Shown one piece after another: positions 9,950-20,410 of a stretch of DNA of 26,989 nt (positions within the stretch are counted from its first letter, which is position 1; each line of letters starts with the position of its first letter). Below the pieces are notes generated by a model. It ran no database searches. It saw nothing but the letters and a program-made list of their open reading frames with translations, and was not told where the DNA came from. Source of the stretch: Gnetum montanum (lineage: Eukaryota; Streptophyta; Gnetopsida; Gnetales; Gnetaceae); NCBI GenBank assembly GCA_015680685.1, contig MNCI01002657.1, forward strand, positions 541,450-568,438, in the 5' to 3' direction. Made by a program: the position numbers and the translations under genes.

Positions 9950-10503
9950 AAAACTTGCTAAAGAAAGGGGTTCACTATGAGTGGATGGCTTAATGGCAAG
10001 AGGCTTTTGAAAACCTTAAGCAAGAGTTGGCACAAATACCAACAATTTATTCTCCATAAGAGGGTAAATCATTTTACATCTACCTTGACATATTTGACAC
10101 ATCCATCACCTCTCTACTTTATTAGAAATGTGATAATGGAGCAAAGATACTAGTATACTACCTTAACCATGCATTAGTTGTCCATGAGACCCAATACACT
10201 AAAGTGGAGAAGGATTGTCTAGCACTAGTATTCTCCTTGAAGAAGTGGAGATACTACCTCTTTAGAAGTAAAGTTAATGTCATATGCAAAGATAATGTGC
10301 TTAGAGTCATAACAACTAACATCTATGAAATTAGCCATATGGCCCAGTGGAAAGCCATAACCACAAAGTTTGACCTTCATTGCATCTCTCAATCCTCAAT
10401 GAAAGGTCAAGCTATATCCATACAACTCATGGTGTCACTTATTAATGACCAAGCAACAAAAGATCCTAAGTTCCTTGATGAGCATATTAACACTATTAAC
10501 TAA
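9950..10503 (+). pseudogene. first (gypsy-type) RNase H remnant
   Basis: RNase H degrades the RNA of the RNA-DNA hybrid. In the same frame as the YVDD block, coding resumes with WQEAFENLKQEL (about 9997-10030), then SFYIYLD with the first catalytic Asp at 10087-10089, KILVYYLNHALVVHETQY, VEKDCLALVF with the expected Glu, and KWRYYLF. The block ends after VICKDNVLR, whose Asp is in place. The longest open stretch is 10204-10503. Stops at 9991-9993 and within 10050-10130 kill it, but the catalytic acidic residues survive. Confidence 0.85.
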
Positions 10504-10509
10504 CTGCCT

Positions 10510-11150
10510 AAGGATTGTGAGGTAGTCATGTACTTTGATGGAGCTTCAACTACCCATGGGGCCAATGCCACTACCATCATAACATTTACATTTGGTGAAA
10601 TCTGATCCTTTACTTATCATTTTTAGTTTCAATGTACCAAAAACATAGTGGAGTATGAGCGTTTAATTATAGGGATAATGGTAGCTTGTAACTAAGGAAT
10701 TAGATGCTTAATGATCAAAGGTGATTCCAAACTTATGGTTAACCAAGTAATCAAGGTCTATGCATGTAAAGCCAAACATTTACAACCTTACTGTGACCTA
10801 GGAAAGCAATTGTTACAACAATTCATAGAAGATAATATCAAGCACATACCTTAAAATGAGAATGTCATAGCTGATGCAATTGCAACATTAGCCCTCAATG
10901 TGATTCCATTTGTGTTTATTAAATTGACCATTTTAACAATGGACTATGCTATTCCCTTCATATAGAATGTCGAGGATACCCTTGTGGCCATCATTCATAC
11001 AACCCCTATCAAGGAGTGGTATGAAAATATTAGATTTTACTATATGCATGGTGATTCTTTACAAGGCTTGACTAATGCTCAAAATGACTAGATCAAGCAT
11101 GAAGAGGGAACATTTTTGGTGGACCTATAGTGATGTTTATTATTCTTTTT
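10510..11150 (+). pseudogene. second, archaeal-type RNase H (aRNH), then decayed tail
   Basis: A second RNase H follows in the same frame: MYFDGAS (Asp 10537-10539), VEYERLI (Glu 10651-10653), IKGDSKLM (Asp 10723-10725) and ADAIATLA (Asp 10873-10875). All four acidic residues keep one frame despite stops near 10602, 10626, 10693 and 10852. A tandem RNase H after RT is diagnostic of the Tat/Ogre clade. The tail VEDTLVAIIHTTPIKEWY...MHGDSLQGLT (about 10969-11080) is the usual aRNH-integrase linker. The integrase HHCC and DDE core that should follow are not present. Confidence 0.85.
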
Positions 11151-12620
11151 CAATGCCTCAAGGATCAATCCTCTAGACACCAACAAAGAGGAGCTAATGA
11201 AACACCATTAAATTTGCATGTTATAACTTTTGTAACCCCCTCCTATGAAACTTGAGGAAAGATTTCATTGTAAATGTGAAGGTTGTAATCCATGAGGAGC
11301 AGTCTCATACTTTTGAGGCTAAAAATTACCTCATAAGTGGCCAAAGACTTATCCCCCAGTAAAAAAAGTTACCTAGTGTCTATATTTGGCCTTGAGGGGG
11401 TCAAAAATGCCTTTTGGAATGCCAAAAAATGGTAATTTGATGGGTTTATGAAGGCTACACATTTTTCTACACTAATAAACCCCTACAAGAAGATAAGCTA
11501 GCATGGAGACATCAAAGACAACATGGCAGAGTGCAAGGGGTGGATCTCACCTACCCCAGCATGAAGATGAAGGAAATTCAACCTAGATAGGTTTGACCTT
11601 CATCCCATCATTGATCTTGCATCCCTCTTAATGTTGACACTTCCTCCCTAACATGGAAGCAACATGACCAAGATTTTGACATCAACTCTAGCTAGGATCC
11701 TATAAGTTAGCATGGAATATTTGTCCCCAACATTAATCTTTCAACCTTCCAATGTTGACACTCTTTCCCTAGCATGGAGGGGTCAGCTAACATGGAGGGT
11801 TCAGCCAGTGTGGAGGGGTCAACCAGTGTGGATGCATACGGGTGGATCTCACCTATCCCCCTGAATGTGGTAGCAATTTGCAATAATTTGGCAGCTAGTT
11901 TATAGCTAATTTGTCATGTGTTTACAACCAATTTGTAGCCAAAATTCTATAAAGACCAAAACTTGACACCATTTCAAGGTTTCACACCCTTGGCATTTAC
12001 ATACTTTAAGCATTTGGCATCCAAGAACTCTTGCTACCTAGCAGAAACATAGCTTCTTAGGGCCTGATAGTGTGGAACCATTGTAGCCCTATTATACCCC
12101 TTGGGATTTGGAAGCCTCAAGTGTCAAGATTACCCCTTGGGATCCCAAATCTTAAAGTGAAACATCTTGATAGCCTCTATCCTTCATATTTCCTAGCCTC
12201 AGTAGTGATCCAAGTTGTAGATTTGGAGCAACAATAGAGAAGATCTAAAAACATCAAGAGTCGGTAAGCATCTAGATCGTGGAGTAGATGTCATCTTCTT
12301 CAATGGACTTAGAACCCCCACCTAAGTGAACCCTCCTTCACTCTCCTATGGGCACTTTTGTACATATTCCTAAACTCATTCTTTATTTAATTAATAAAGT
12401 TTATATTTTTAGTTTGTGTGTAATTTGTGTTCATTTGGGTTTTAGATCTACAAATTTTTACATTTTTACACCCCTATTTTTCACCCCACTTAAGTCCTTG
12501 GGTGATCTATCAGACTGTCTAGGGCATCTTAAGTCCCAATTTTTTCTTGGAGGCCCTAGGGATTCAGGGTTAAGGCTATTTATGGCTACGAATCATTAGT
12601 TTTCCAACAATCAAGATTTA
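11151..12620 (+). other. non-coding 3' region of the Tat-like element, possible LTR
   Basis: No coding is recognisable. A GAGGGGG run (11394-11400) could be a polypurine tract. A direct repeat of the 20-base GGGTGGATCTCACCTACCCC type lies at 11538-11557 and 11840-11859, and a 27-base repeat starting AATGTTGACACT lies near 11630 and 11752. CTATAAAGACC near 11947 could be a TATA box, and AATAAAG near 12391 a polyadenylation signal. These suit a 3' UTR plus LTR, but no second LTR copy is in the window, so limits cannot be set. Confidence 0.35.
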
Positions 12621-13290
12621 CCTTTGCAACAGATGTTGTTTTAAATATTTTTAAGCATTTTTTTGCTAAAATAGAGAAATAGAAAGGTTTAAAGTTAAAA
12701 TGTTTACTTATTGATAATGGTGATGAATATGCTTCAAATACATTCAATGAGTTTTACAGAGAAAAAGGAATTTAGAATATTCCTCCTCCTCCTGGAACTC
12801 CATAAGAAAATGGAGTAGTAGAGAGATGTAATAGAACATTGGTTGAATGTGCAAGATCTATGATTGTTTGTGTAGGTTTGTCTAAAAGATTTTGGGCTGA
12901 GGCTATTATGACTACTGCTTATTTAATTAAAAGATCATCACATTCCTCTTTAAATAATGAAGTACCTGAGTGTTTTTGGAGTGGAAGACATGTTTATTAT
13001 AATCATTTAAAAGTTTTTGGATGTGTTCTTTACATGCATATACAAAAGGAAAATAAATCTAACTTTGATGATATATCAAAAAGATGTATTTTTGTGAGTT
13101 ATGGTAGTGATAATTTATGTTTTAGATTATGGGATCCTAAGGAAAAGTAATTTGTAAGGTCATGAGATGTAAAATTTCAAGAAAATGTAATGTTTTATGA
13201 TTTTCAAAAGAAAAACATTTCTGATTCTATTACATAGTAGGTTCCTAGAACTATTATACAACGTAAAGAAGATATAATATAAGAGTAAGT
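12621..13290 (+). pseudogene. Ty1/copia integrase, N-terminally truncated
   Basis: Integrase joins element cDNA to the chromosome. The frame starting near 12621 gives TDVVLNIFKHFFAKIEK, stop, KGLKLKCLLIDNGDEY with the second catalytic Asp at 12713-12715. Next comes P-stop-ENGVVERCNRTLVE with the catalytic Glu at 12806-12808, then the clean block 12839-13150 (SKRFWAEAIMTTAYLIKRS, HLKVFGCVLYMHI), which is the typical copia region after the core. The zinc-binding HHCC and first Asp are missing at the 5' edge. Stops at 12680, 12773 and 13235-13240 are TAG and those at 12803 and 13148 are TAA, at Gln-like positions; TGA at 13163 replaces an expected Arg. Confidence 0.9.
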
Positions 13291-14250
13291 GGCAAATCAA
13301 AACACTCCAAAATTTCCAAGTGAAGATGAGGAGAAAGAAACTGATGAGAAAAATCTTCCAAAACATACATCACATGGGGTAAGACATTCAAGTAGAATAA
13401 TATGTCCTCCTACTAAATTTAAAGATAATATCCTTTATATAGATCGTGGTAAACCTAAAATAGTAAAAGAAGCTCTTGCAAGTCCTAATGTAGTAAAATG
13501 GAAGGAAGCTATGGAAAGGGAATGAAATTTATTTCAATAGAACAAAACTTTGGAATTGACGGAATTACCCAAGGGATGTGAAGCACTTTAAAATAGATGG
13601 ATTTTTTCTTTAAAGAATGAGGTAAATGAGGAGGATCTTTGTAAAGCTAGACTGGCAGCTAAAGGTTATGATCAAAAACCAAGAACTGATTTTACAAAAA
13701 AAAATTCTCTAGTTGTTAAGCATTATTCTATTTAGATTGTTCTTTCATTGGTTTCTTGTTTAGATTTGGACTTCGAATAGTTAGGTGTTAAAATAGCTTT
13801 TCTACATGGTGATTTAAATGAAGAAATCTATATACATCAACTAGGAGGATTTGTTGATCAAAATAAACCTCATTATGTGTGTATCTTGAGGAAAAGCTTA
13901 TATGGTTTAAAATAGGCTCCTAGGAAATTATTGCAAGAGTGATCTTGATCATTGTGTTTATTTCTTAAGTGATAGAAATAAATTTGTAATTTTGTTATTG
14001 CATGTAGATGATATGCCAATTATAGGGAATGATATATCAAAAATAAAACAACTTAAAATAGAGATGAGAAAATAGTTTGCTATGAAGGATTTGGGATATT
14101 CAAAAGGAATTCAGAGAATGCATATTTACAGAGATAGAAAGCAAAAAAACTTGTGGCTTAGTCAAAGTGAGTATATTGGAAAAGTGTTAGAACCTTTTAA
14201 TATGTCAAAAGTAGAACTTGTAAGTACTCCTTTGGCTTCTCATTTTTAAT
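13289..14250 (+). pseudogene. Ty1/copia reverse transcriptase with upstream linker
   Basis: The linker (13289-13460) has RHSSRIICPPTKF, the counterpart of the basic RRSSRVRRPP segment before copia RT. RT proper begins ALASPNVVKWKEAMERE (13470-13523) and continues TLELTELPKGC, RLAAKGYDQKP and AFLHGDLNEEIYIHQ (about 13796-13840). Then come YVCILRKSLYGLK, a TAG at 13913-13915 (Gln expected) and HVDDM with both Asp codons at 14007-14012. The first catalytic Asp (LDVKTAF in the family) is Gly here: LGVKIAF, codon at 13784-13786. Sequence is lost near 13925, and several frameshifts occur between 13515 and 14000. Confidence 0.88.
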
Positions 14251-14259
14251 TATATAAGA

Positions 14260-14960
14260 AATATTATCCCAGTATAGAAAAAGAAATTGCCAAAGTAAAA
14301 TATATTCCATATACTTATGTTGTTGGCTCTTTAATATATGCTATGGTATGTACTCATCAAGATATCGCATGTGTCGTAAGTGTTGTTAGTAGGTATATGA
14401 ATAATTACAGTTGTAACCATTAGGTTGCTATGAAATGGATTCTTAGTTACTTAAAGGAAACTCAATCTTCTTATTTATGTCTTGGAAATAATGATTTGAA
14501 TATTTTTGATCATGTAGATGCAAATTTTGTAGTTGATTTAGATACCATACGTTCAACTACATGTTATGCTTTTGTTTTAGGTGGTGCTACAATAAGCTAG
14601 ATGTAAAAACTTCAATCCATGGTACATTTGTCCACTATAGAATCTGAATATGTGGCATTTATAGAAGCATGTAAAGAGATGTTATGGTTGTGAAGATTTT
14701 TATAGGTTTTTTGGTGTAAATCAAGAGAGTTATTGAATTTTCTGTAATAGCCAAAGTGCCTTACATCTACCAAGAAATTCAGCTTATCATGATAGAACAA
14801 AACATATTGATATTAAATACCATTTTATTAGAGATAATATTGAAGAAGGATTAATTAATTTATAGAAAATTAACACCAAGAAAAATATTGTTGATGCATT
14901 GACTAAAGTTGTTGCAATGGATGTGCATGTTTTTTACAAAAAATAGCTTGAAATAACAAA
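14260..14960 (+). pseudogene. Ty1/copia RNase H remnant
   Basis: The segment carries YVVGSLIYAMVCTHQDIACV (about 14317-14375), the RT-RNase H connection. Next are a decayed Asp-containing strand HVDANFVVD (about 14510-14535), LSTIESEYVAFIEACKEMLWL (14628-14690) with the catalytic Glu, then after a frameshift AYHDRTKHIDIKYHFIRDNI (14777-14840), and KNIVDALTK (about 14880-14910) with the last Asp. Stops at 14421, 14598, 14863 and 14944 are all TAG; three stand at expected Gln and one at an expected Trp codon. Confidence 0.85.
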
Positions 14961-15035
14961 GACATAAGAATGCAGCTTAAAACTAGTGCATTTATAACTT
15001 GAAGATTTTTCAAATTTTTCTTCAAGTACGAGAAT

Positions 15036-15493
15036 TGTTAATTGTTAGTTAATGTAAAAAATTAAACTATTAGTTGATGTAAAGAAAACTCTTCCTCTAT
15101 TTTTATCAATCTAAGTTATGTTTGTCATAACTTCTAGTTTTGTAATTTTTTCTTGAGATATGATTAGCAGTTTCTAAAATTATCTAAAGTTTGTAATAGG
15201 AAAAAGACAGTTGTTTTTTCTTATAAATTAAAGAGTGGGAAGATGTGTTATGCACCGCTAGAACAATAGCAAAGAAGTGTGAAGGAATGACTTAAGAGTG
15301 TTGTAACAACAATAAGTTGTGAAAGTTATCAAGGATAGCTTGTGTCCTTGGGATATTTTCTCCAAATAAAGGAAGAGCTTTACATTGGTTCCTGTGGTTT
15401 TTCCCCACTTTAGATTTTTCATGTAAATTTTTATGTGTGTTTTTCTTGTTTTCTTTACTACTTCAATTTTTCAATTTGGTAACGACAACTTCA
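15036..15493 (+). repeat. putative 3' LTR of the copia element
   Basis: It starts TGTTAATTGTTAG right after CAAGTACGAGAAT, the decayed form of the copia polypurine tract that precedes the 3' LTR. A TATA-like TATAAATT lies at 15223-15230 and a CT-rich region follows. The end at ACGACAACTTCA (15493) is only a guess based on a CA terminus, since no 5' LTR is in the window for comparison. Confidence 0.4.
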
Positions 15494-16733
15494 TGTAGGT
15501 ATATGAATCCATTTAATTTTTGTGATTTTATTTTCCTGCTTTTATTTGCTACCGCATGCTATTTTTATCATGTGTTTCTGTTGTTTGAGATTGATATATG
15601 AATAGAAGCATTACCTTTCAATAAGGGAAATGTCGCATCACCTAGACCAAACCTATTTTACGAAAAAAAAATTTGTGGCATGGTAGGCCCTCTAGATCTA
15701 TTGGATAACTACAATTTCAATTATTAACTTGTCCTTTTCTACAATGCTATCTATTTCAATATATTTTTCATTACAATAATTTAATGTCTAATATAAATTA
15801 TGATATGGGTAGTTCTCCCTCCCTAGAGCATGGGAATAAGTTGAAAACATGAATATCTGTAGTGCTTCATAATGCAATTCAACATCTCAAGCTCTAACTT
15901 TTAGTGAGTGTGAATAGAAAAATGTATGACCTAGCATGTCAGCTCCATCTATTATCACATATCAAACTATGTACTTTAAAATATGGTAAATAATAATAGT
16001 GATGGTGGTTATAAGAGTGATGAATAGTAGCACAAATAATTGTAATAAATAGATTTGGAAAGAAAAATTTTATTTTATTTTTTGTGACTTGTTGAATTCG
16101 AATAATGTAATCAAATTCCAATAAGTGCTTTTATTTGTATGAAATATTGAATTGAATGGAATCATGTCTTTTTGAGCATTTCATAGCATGAACAAACAAG
16201 TGATGAAGACATTTACAAATATACCTTAAAGATCTTATGTCTAAATTTCTTTATTGTTGTCACAATTCATTGTCATTATTCATATATGGATATATTCATG
16301 GTACATACCAGTAACTAAAGGTTGGAAAAAATATTTTTTGGAAGCTAGGAAAAAAATCTTAACTACTTCATGAATTAAAAATTGATAAAAAGTTGGCAAC
16401 TAAAAGGCCTAAAAAAATATTTGAGCCTTCCTCATCTATTTCATTCAAATATGAAAAAATACACTTGGAACACTTGAAATATGAAAAAATAAAAATAATT
16501 TAGCATAAATAATATATCATTGTCTTGTCTTACAAAATCTATTTCCCTTTGAGGTTTGCATGTTCTCCTATGAAAAAAGTGTAGGTGTCTTTCAATTCAT
16601 AAATATTTTTAATGTTAATGCATATAAAATATAGAATTTACCAATCCAATCAAATGGCTAGGTAGCTAGAAAAGACTAATATATTATATTTGAGGTTGAC
16701 TAATGCTATTTATTATTCCATAGGCTTTAAATC
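15494..16733. other. AT-rich stretch without a gene
   Basis: I see no coding, RNA gene or element terminus here. The only structure is a short repeat AAATATGAAAAAATA at about 16447 and 16476. It was continuous with the sequence from 23938 before the minus-strand gypsy element inserted. Confidence 0.6.
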
Positions 16734-16738
16734 CCTAG
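16734..16738. repeat. target-site duplication CCTAG, left copy
   Basis: CCTAG directly precedes the LTR start TGATGA at 16739 and recurs at 23933-23937 directly after the LTR end TCATCA. Five bases is the usual duplication length for Ty3/gypsy insertions. Confidence 0.9.
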
Positions 16739-17701
16739 TGATGAGTGGTGAGGTACCCCTACACTCAACCATACGAAACGAGCGTAACACACGTGATCCG
16801 TTGAACTCTGCAGACTAAATTCCTACACGCCCCATGGAACACTTGGGGTTAATCATTCGTTGTCTTCCCAGACTTACTTGTAGTTGTCACGGTGTATGGT
16901 TAAGTAAGTCTGAGCTATATGATTTTTATGGTCTTTTCAATGTTTTTCTCCTATGCTATTGAGGTGAAGGGTTGAGAAACTAGCTAACTCTAACTAATGA
17001 CCTAAGTCTACATTACCTAGCATCAGCATCCATTCTGACTTACCGTACACACCCTAAACTATGCAATTGCGGCTACCAAATGCTAATCGTTATTGGGATC
17101 ACCACGTGTAACACACGTGCTCGAAGTGGTCGTACTGAGGGACCTAACTAGCCTAAACGTAATGAGCATCCATTCCTTGACTAACCGTACACATCCTTAG
17201 ATGCTCGTAATCAATTTGTACTCATTTCGTATTCTAGGAGTTGAGGGTGAGACAATCTAATCACGATTATCAACCGATTCCTTGATTAGCCGTACACATC
17301 TGTAAATGCTCGTAATCAAGTCGTACTCATGTTGCGTTACTGTAGGCTAATAAATAACAGGTAGGAAATAATAGGTAAGAAATAACAAGTAATAAATCCT
17401 ATTCCATGCACTGCAAGGTTTATCTACAAATCTCATCTTTATTGTCGTACACAACTTGCGTTCAGGTACAATGTTTCTTGAATAAAGATCCGTTCACTTG
17501 GGGACTCCTACTGCGAGCACATGGAAACTATTCTATCTCTAGAGTGATCAATCTACCAGAGTTTCCCTACTTCTACCCTGGATGGGAAATAAGGGGAGTG
17601 CCGCCTGTTATTTATAGATTTGGCGGTGGACCACGATATTGCGTATGTGATATCGTAGGGGACAACGTGATATCGTGGCTTATGCAAATCACGTCTCATC
17701 A
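16739..17701 (-). repeat. 3' LTR of the gag-PR gypsy element
   Basis: This copy aligns with 23100-23932 over its length and keeps the TATA box and a region that is missing at the N of the other copy. It contains an internal 51-base direct repeat (CCTTGAYTARCCGTACACAT...GTACTCAT) at 17175-17225 and 17280-17330, 105 bases apart. The short U3 end (17633-17685) carries two GATATC palindromes and one GATATT. Confidence 0.95.
17609..17616 (-). promoter_or_regulatory. TATA box in the gypsy LTR
   Basis: The minus strand reads TATAAATA, about 85 bases downstream of the LTR start at 17701 in the element sense. Transcription would begin near 17580. The corresponding part of the right (5') LTR is absent because of the gap at 23798. 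Confidence 0.6.
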
Positions 17702-17714
17702 TACCCCCATGACT
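17702..17714 (-). promoter_or_regulatory. polypurine tract next to the 3' LTR
   Basis: The minus strand reads AGTCATGGGGGTA directly before the LTR start TGATGA. The purine-rich ATGGGGG core would prime plus-strand DNA synthesis. The same 11-mer AGTCATGGGGG occurs three more times inside the element (18282-18272, 19650-19640, 20920-20910). Confidence 0.7.
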
Positions 17715-19899
17715 GAATGAAAACTCATCCTCAAGTTCCTTATAATAATATCGAGAAGGTATGGAATTATTTAGAGGAATGAAACTAATGGGATGACATG
17801 TGAACAGACCATCATTACAAGACTTGACAAAACTATTGTTCATGACAACAAGGGTGAACACCTTATTACATTGACATCAGGCCTCATTTGGCAGCTGAGA
17901 AAGAGAGAAAGAAATAAGTGTTGTTTTTTCCAATGCCAAGATTGCACCTTTCATTGTCCATCCATAAGCTCACCATCGATCTTGCTCCTTGCATAGCTGC
18001 TGTAGTGCTGCTCCATTCCAAGTGTTCCCTCTAGATCTAGTCCATTATTGCATGATCGTCATCTGCACACACAACATAATCTTATATTAGCAAGGGTAAA
18101 TGAATCATCATGTAATTGATACCTTGCTTCGGTGTAAGCAAATTGGCTAGGTTATGGTATGGCTAATTTGGATTGGAAGATATATTAATGATGACTACCG
18201 AAGATGTAGGGGTTAGGAAGAAAATTAAAAATTTCGGGGCTAGGAGAAAATCAAAAAAATCAGGCCCTGTACCCCCATGACTAATCGCAAACCTCTGGTA
18301 GCGTTAGAATGGAGAAGGAAAAGGAGTAAGAAAGATAGATAAAAAGGGACAACGGTAACGTTGATAAAGTGGATGTCAAGATGGAAATGAACAAAAGAAA
18401 TTAGATTGCAAAAATGTTAAGGGAAAGAATTTAACTAATTCTCCAAATAGGAATGTCAATAGGTCCTCCCCAAAGTAGGCTCATTCCCTTAATGCCCTGG
18501 CAAACCCACATTCAAAGAGTCCGTAGGCTCTGGGAATGTTATCTGGAACAAGAGTTAAAGTCTTAACCACAAGAATCTACCAAAAAGAAAACAATGCATC
18601 AACCAAAATATATACACTAATGATACAACCAGAAATGAGGTGAATAATGGAGAGAAGGATGGAAAGAAGAGAATGGAATGGAATCCCAAGAACAAGGTGG
18701 TGTACAGCCCCTTGTGTATTTCATGATTAATGTGACTTGGAAGATCTCATTCCAACTCCGGCCTCAAACCAACCACATCCAGTGACTTCACATCATTGCA
18801 TTCGGCTAAACCATCCTCGTGAAGTAACAAGAATGCTTCCTCCAAGAGCCACCACCATTTTGATGAAACAAAGGAGAAAATGGGAAGCGAGAAGGGCCTT
18901 AGTTAAAGGGAACACTTTTGGTTCCATAACCAGTTCTTGTAGCCTAAGTTTATTTCGTATCAGGGGTGTGCTTTGAATTCTCACCTTTTTTGTGTTTTGT
19001 GTTTTTATGCGTGAGAACCACACCATGCAAAGACTTCTTATTTTTATTGACTCATCTTTCGATAATTGGGTAACATCGAAACGACAAGAAAAACTCAAAA
19101 AGAAAACATCCAAGCACCTAAGAGAATGGCCAACACAAAAAAATCATGTTCCCTTGAAGTCACACCCTTTTCAATCCTTGAGTCCTTCCTCAGTTTGAAA
19201 AATACCTAATCACCGATTCGTTTAAGTTCTTATTAGAAGGGGACTGTACATTTCCAAGCCGAGAGAGATCATGGAGTGTTGTCGATGAATGGATGAAATG
19301 AACTCATTGCCTTCCATATCAAAAGAAACATACCTTAGTATCAACATTGTGACTTAAAGGTAAAAACCAAACATTAGCAATCAATATGAAAACAGTTCAT
19401 ACCATTATTCCGAACACTTATTGGGTGACAAACTTACATGGTGGAACACACACACACACACAAAATGGAAAAAGTATAATGATGTTGTAAAAAAACAAGA
19501 AAAGTTAAAAAAATTTGTAAAACAAAAACTAGAAACATTGAAGAAATTTGTAAAACAAAAATGTGTAAGACAAAAATGTGTAAAACAAAAAATTGAAAAA
19601 TAATTGAGGGCCCCATATGATTAGCATAGGTGGCCATCTCCCCCATGACTAAGTGGAAAGGGAGAGATCCAAAATAATGAGCGCATGTTTGAATTTCTTA
19701 AAAGTGTCCAACTTCTCCCAATTAATGATCTTAGATTAAGGGGTGGAAGTTGGTGATGCTCATATTCCAACGTATCTATGCCTTCGTTGTTGGAATGGTT
19801 TTTCTCCTCAGTTCATTTCATGCATATTTTTCTGCTCCTTCTAGCAGCTGTCAACCATAGGGTGTCTACTACTGGTTGTGTGGTTGCTACATACATGCA
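17715..19899 (-). other. internal region after the protease without recognisable pol genes
   Basis: RT, RNase H and integrase would be expected here in an autonomous element. I find no YVDD, GLKNAGATY, DDE or HHCC pattern in any frame. A 106-codon minus frame at 19113-18793 has no recognisable motif. Simple repeats include (AC)8 at 19446-19462 and a Lys-codon-rich TGTAAAACAAAAA minisatellite at 19486-19601. Two extra copies of the polypurine 11-mer lie at 18272 and 19640. Confidence 0.6.
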
Positions 19900-20410
19900 T
19901 CATTGTTTCAAAGTTTCAAGAGCGCACCTGTTACATGGAGGCATTTCCTCCATGTCATCACCCAATGAATCACTGTATGTGATGCATGGAACTTTCCTCT
20001 TCTCGATCTTTCCATAAATGTTTATCTTAGAAATTTCCAAGGAAAGATCGCGGATCCTAAGGCATGCGTCTACTGTACTTAGCCATGCCCTTCCCATTAT
20101 AATTGGAAAGTCCCCTTCATTGTTGTTAACTTCAATCACCAGAAAATCAGCTGGGTAAGACCAACCACACATAATGGTGATGATGTCCTCTACCAATCCC
20201 AAGGGAATGGTGATGGACTGGTCTGCTAGCTCTAGTTGAATGTTGCTCTTCTTAAGTTGGGGTAGGTTCCAGGCGTGATACATCTCTCATGAAATTAAGT
20301 TAACTCCTAAACCAAAGTCAAGAAGAGCCCTATGTGGTTTATTTTCGACAATTTATAAATAGCTTAAGGGACTCGCAGGGTCAGTTAGTTTCTTGGGAAG
20401 GTGGCCTACC
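19900..20410 (-). pseudogene. retropepsin of the gag-PR gypsy element
   Basis: The protease would process gag. Reading right to left: KVGHLPKKLTDPASPLSY, a stop (TAA), then RALLDFGLGVNLIS around the active site, a TGA at 20289-20287, then the open frame 20283-19900. That frame has QLELADQSITIPLGLVED (the flap region), ADFLVIEV and PIIMGRAWLSTVDACL, the usual P-I-[IL]-[LM]-GR-x-[FW]-L signature. The family active site is D-L/T-G-A; here it is D-F-G-L, so the catalytic motif is damaged. The arrangement and sequence match the Athila/Tat type. It follows the gag linker in another frame, so a frameshift separates the two. Confidence 0.85.

Larger units (their letters stand above)
2990..11220 (+). 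mobile_element. old Tat/Ogre-like Ty3/gypsy element, gag-PR-(gap)-RT-RH-aRH, integrase missing
   Basis: Decayed coding pieces lie in the order gag, CCHC-like motif, retropepsin, reverse transcriptase, RNase H and a second RNase H. A dual RNase H is the hallmark of the Tat/Ogre branch of plant Ty3/gypsy elements. About 3.2 kb of non-coding, tandem-repeated DNA separates protease from RT, the place where Ogre elements are known to carry an intron. The integrase that should follow the second RNase H is not found, and no 5' LTR or PBS is visible. Many stops and several frameshifts show that this is a fossil. Confidence 0.8.
12621..15493 (+). mobile_element. 5'-truncated Ty1/copia element, integrase to 3' LTR
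   Basis: Decayed integrase, RT and RNase H lie in the copia order (integrase before RT), followed by a purine-containing CAAGTACGAGAAT stretch and a TGTTA start of a putative 3' LTR at 15036. Gag, protease, the N-terminal integrase and the 5' LTR are absent; the element begins abruptly near 12621 against the end of the gypsy element. It is saturated with stops, mostly TAG at expected Gln positions. Confidence 0.85.

Noticed and set aside
17406-17720. Open frame of 104 codons on the plus strand
   Set aside because: It lies within the LTR and its first residues beyond, against the element's direction, and is not preserved in the other LTR.
17553-17861. Minus-strand frame of 102 codons
   Set aside because: It crosses the PPT and the LTR boundary and has no motif.
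18793-19113. Minus-strand frame of 106 codons as a possible pol or env-like gene
   Set aside because: No RT, integrase or signal/transmembrane pattern convincing enough to call; composition is like its surroundings.
19421-19603. Lys-rich 60-codon plus-strand frame
   Set aside because: It is produced by an (AC)n microsatellite and an A-rich minisatellite.
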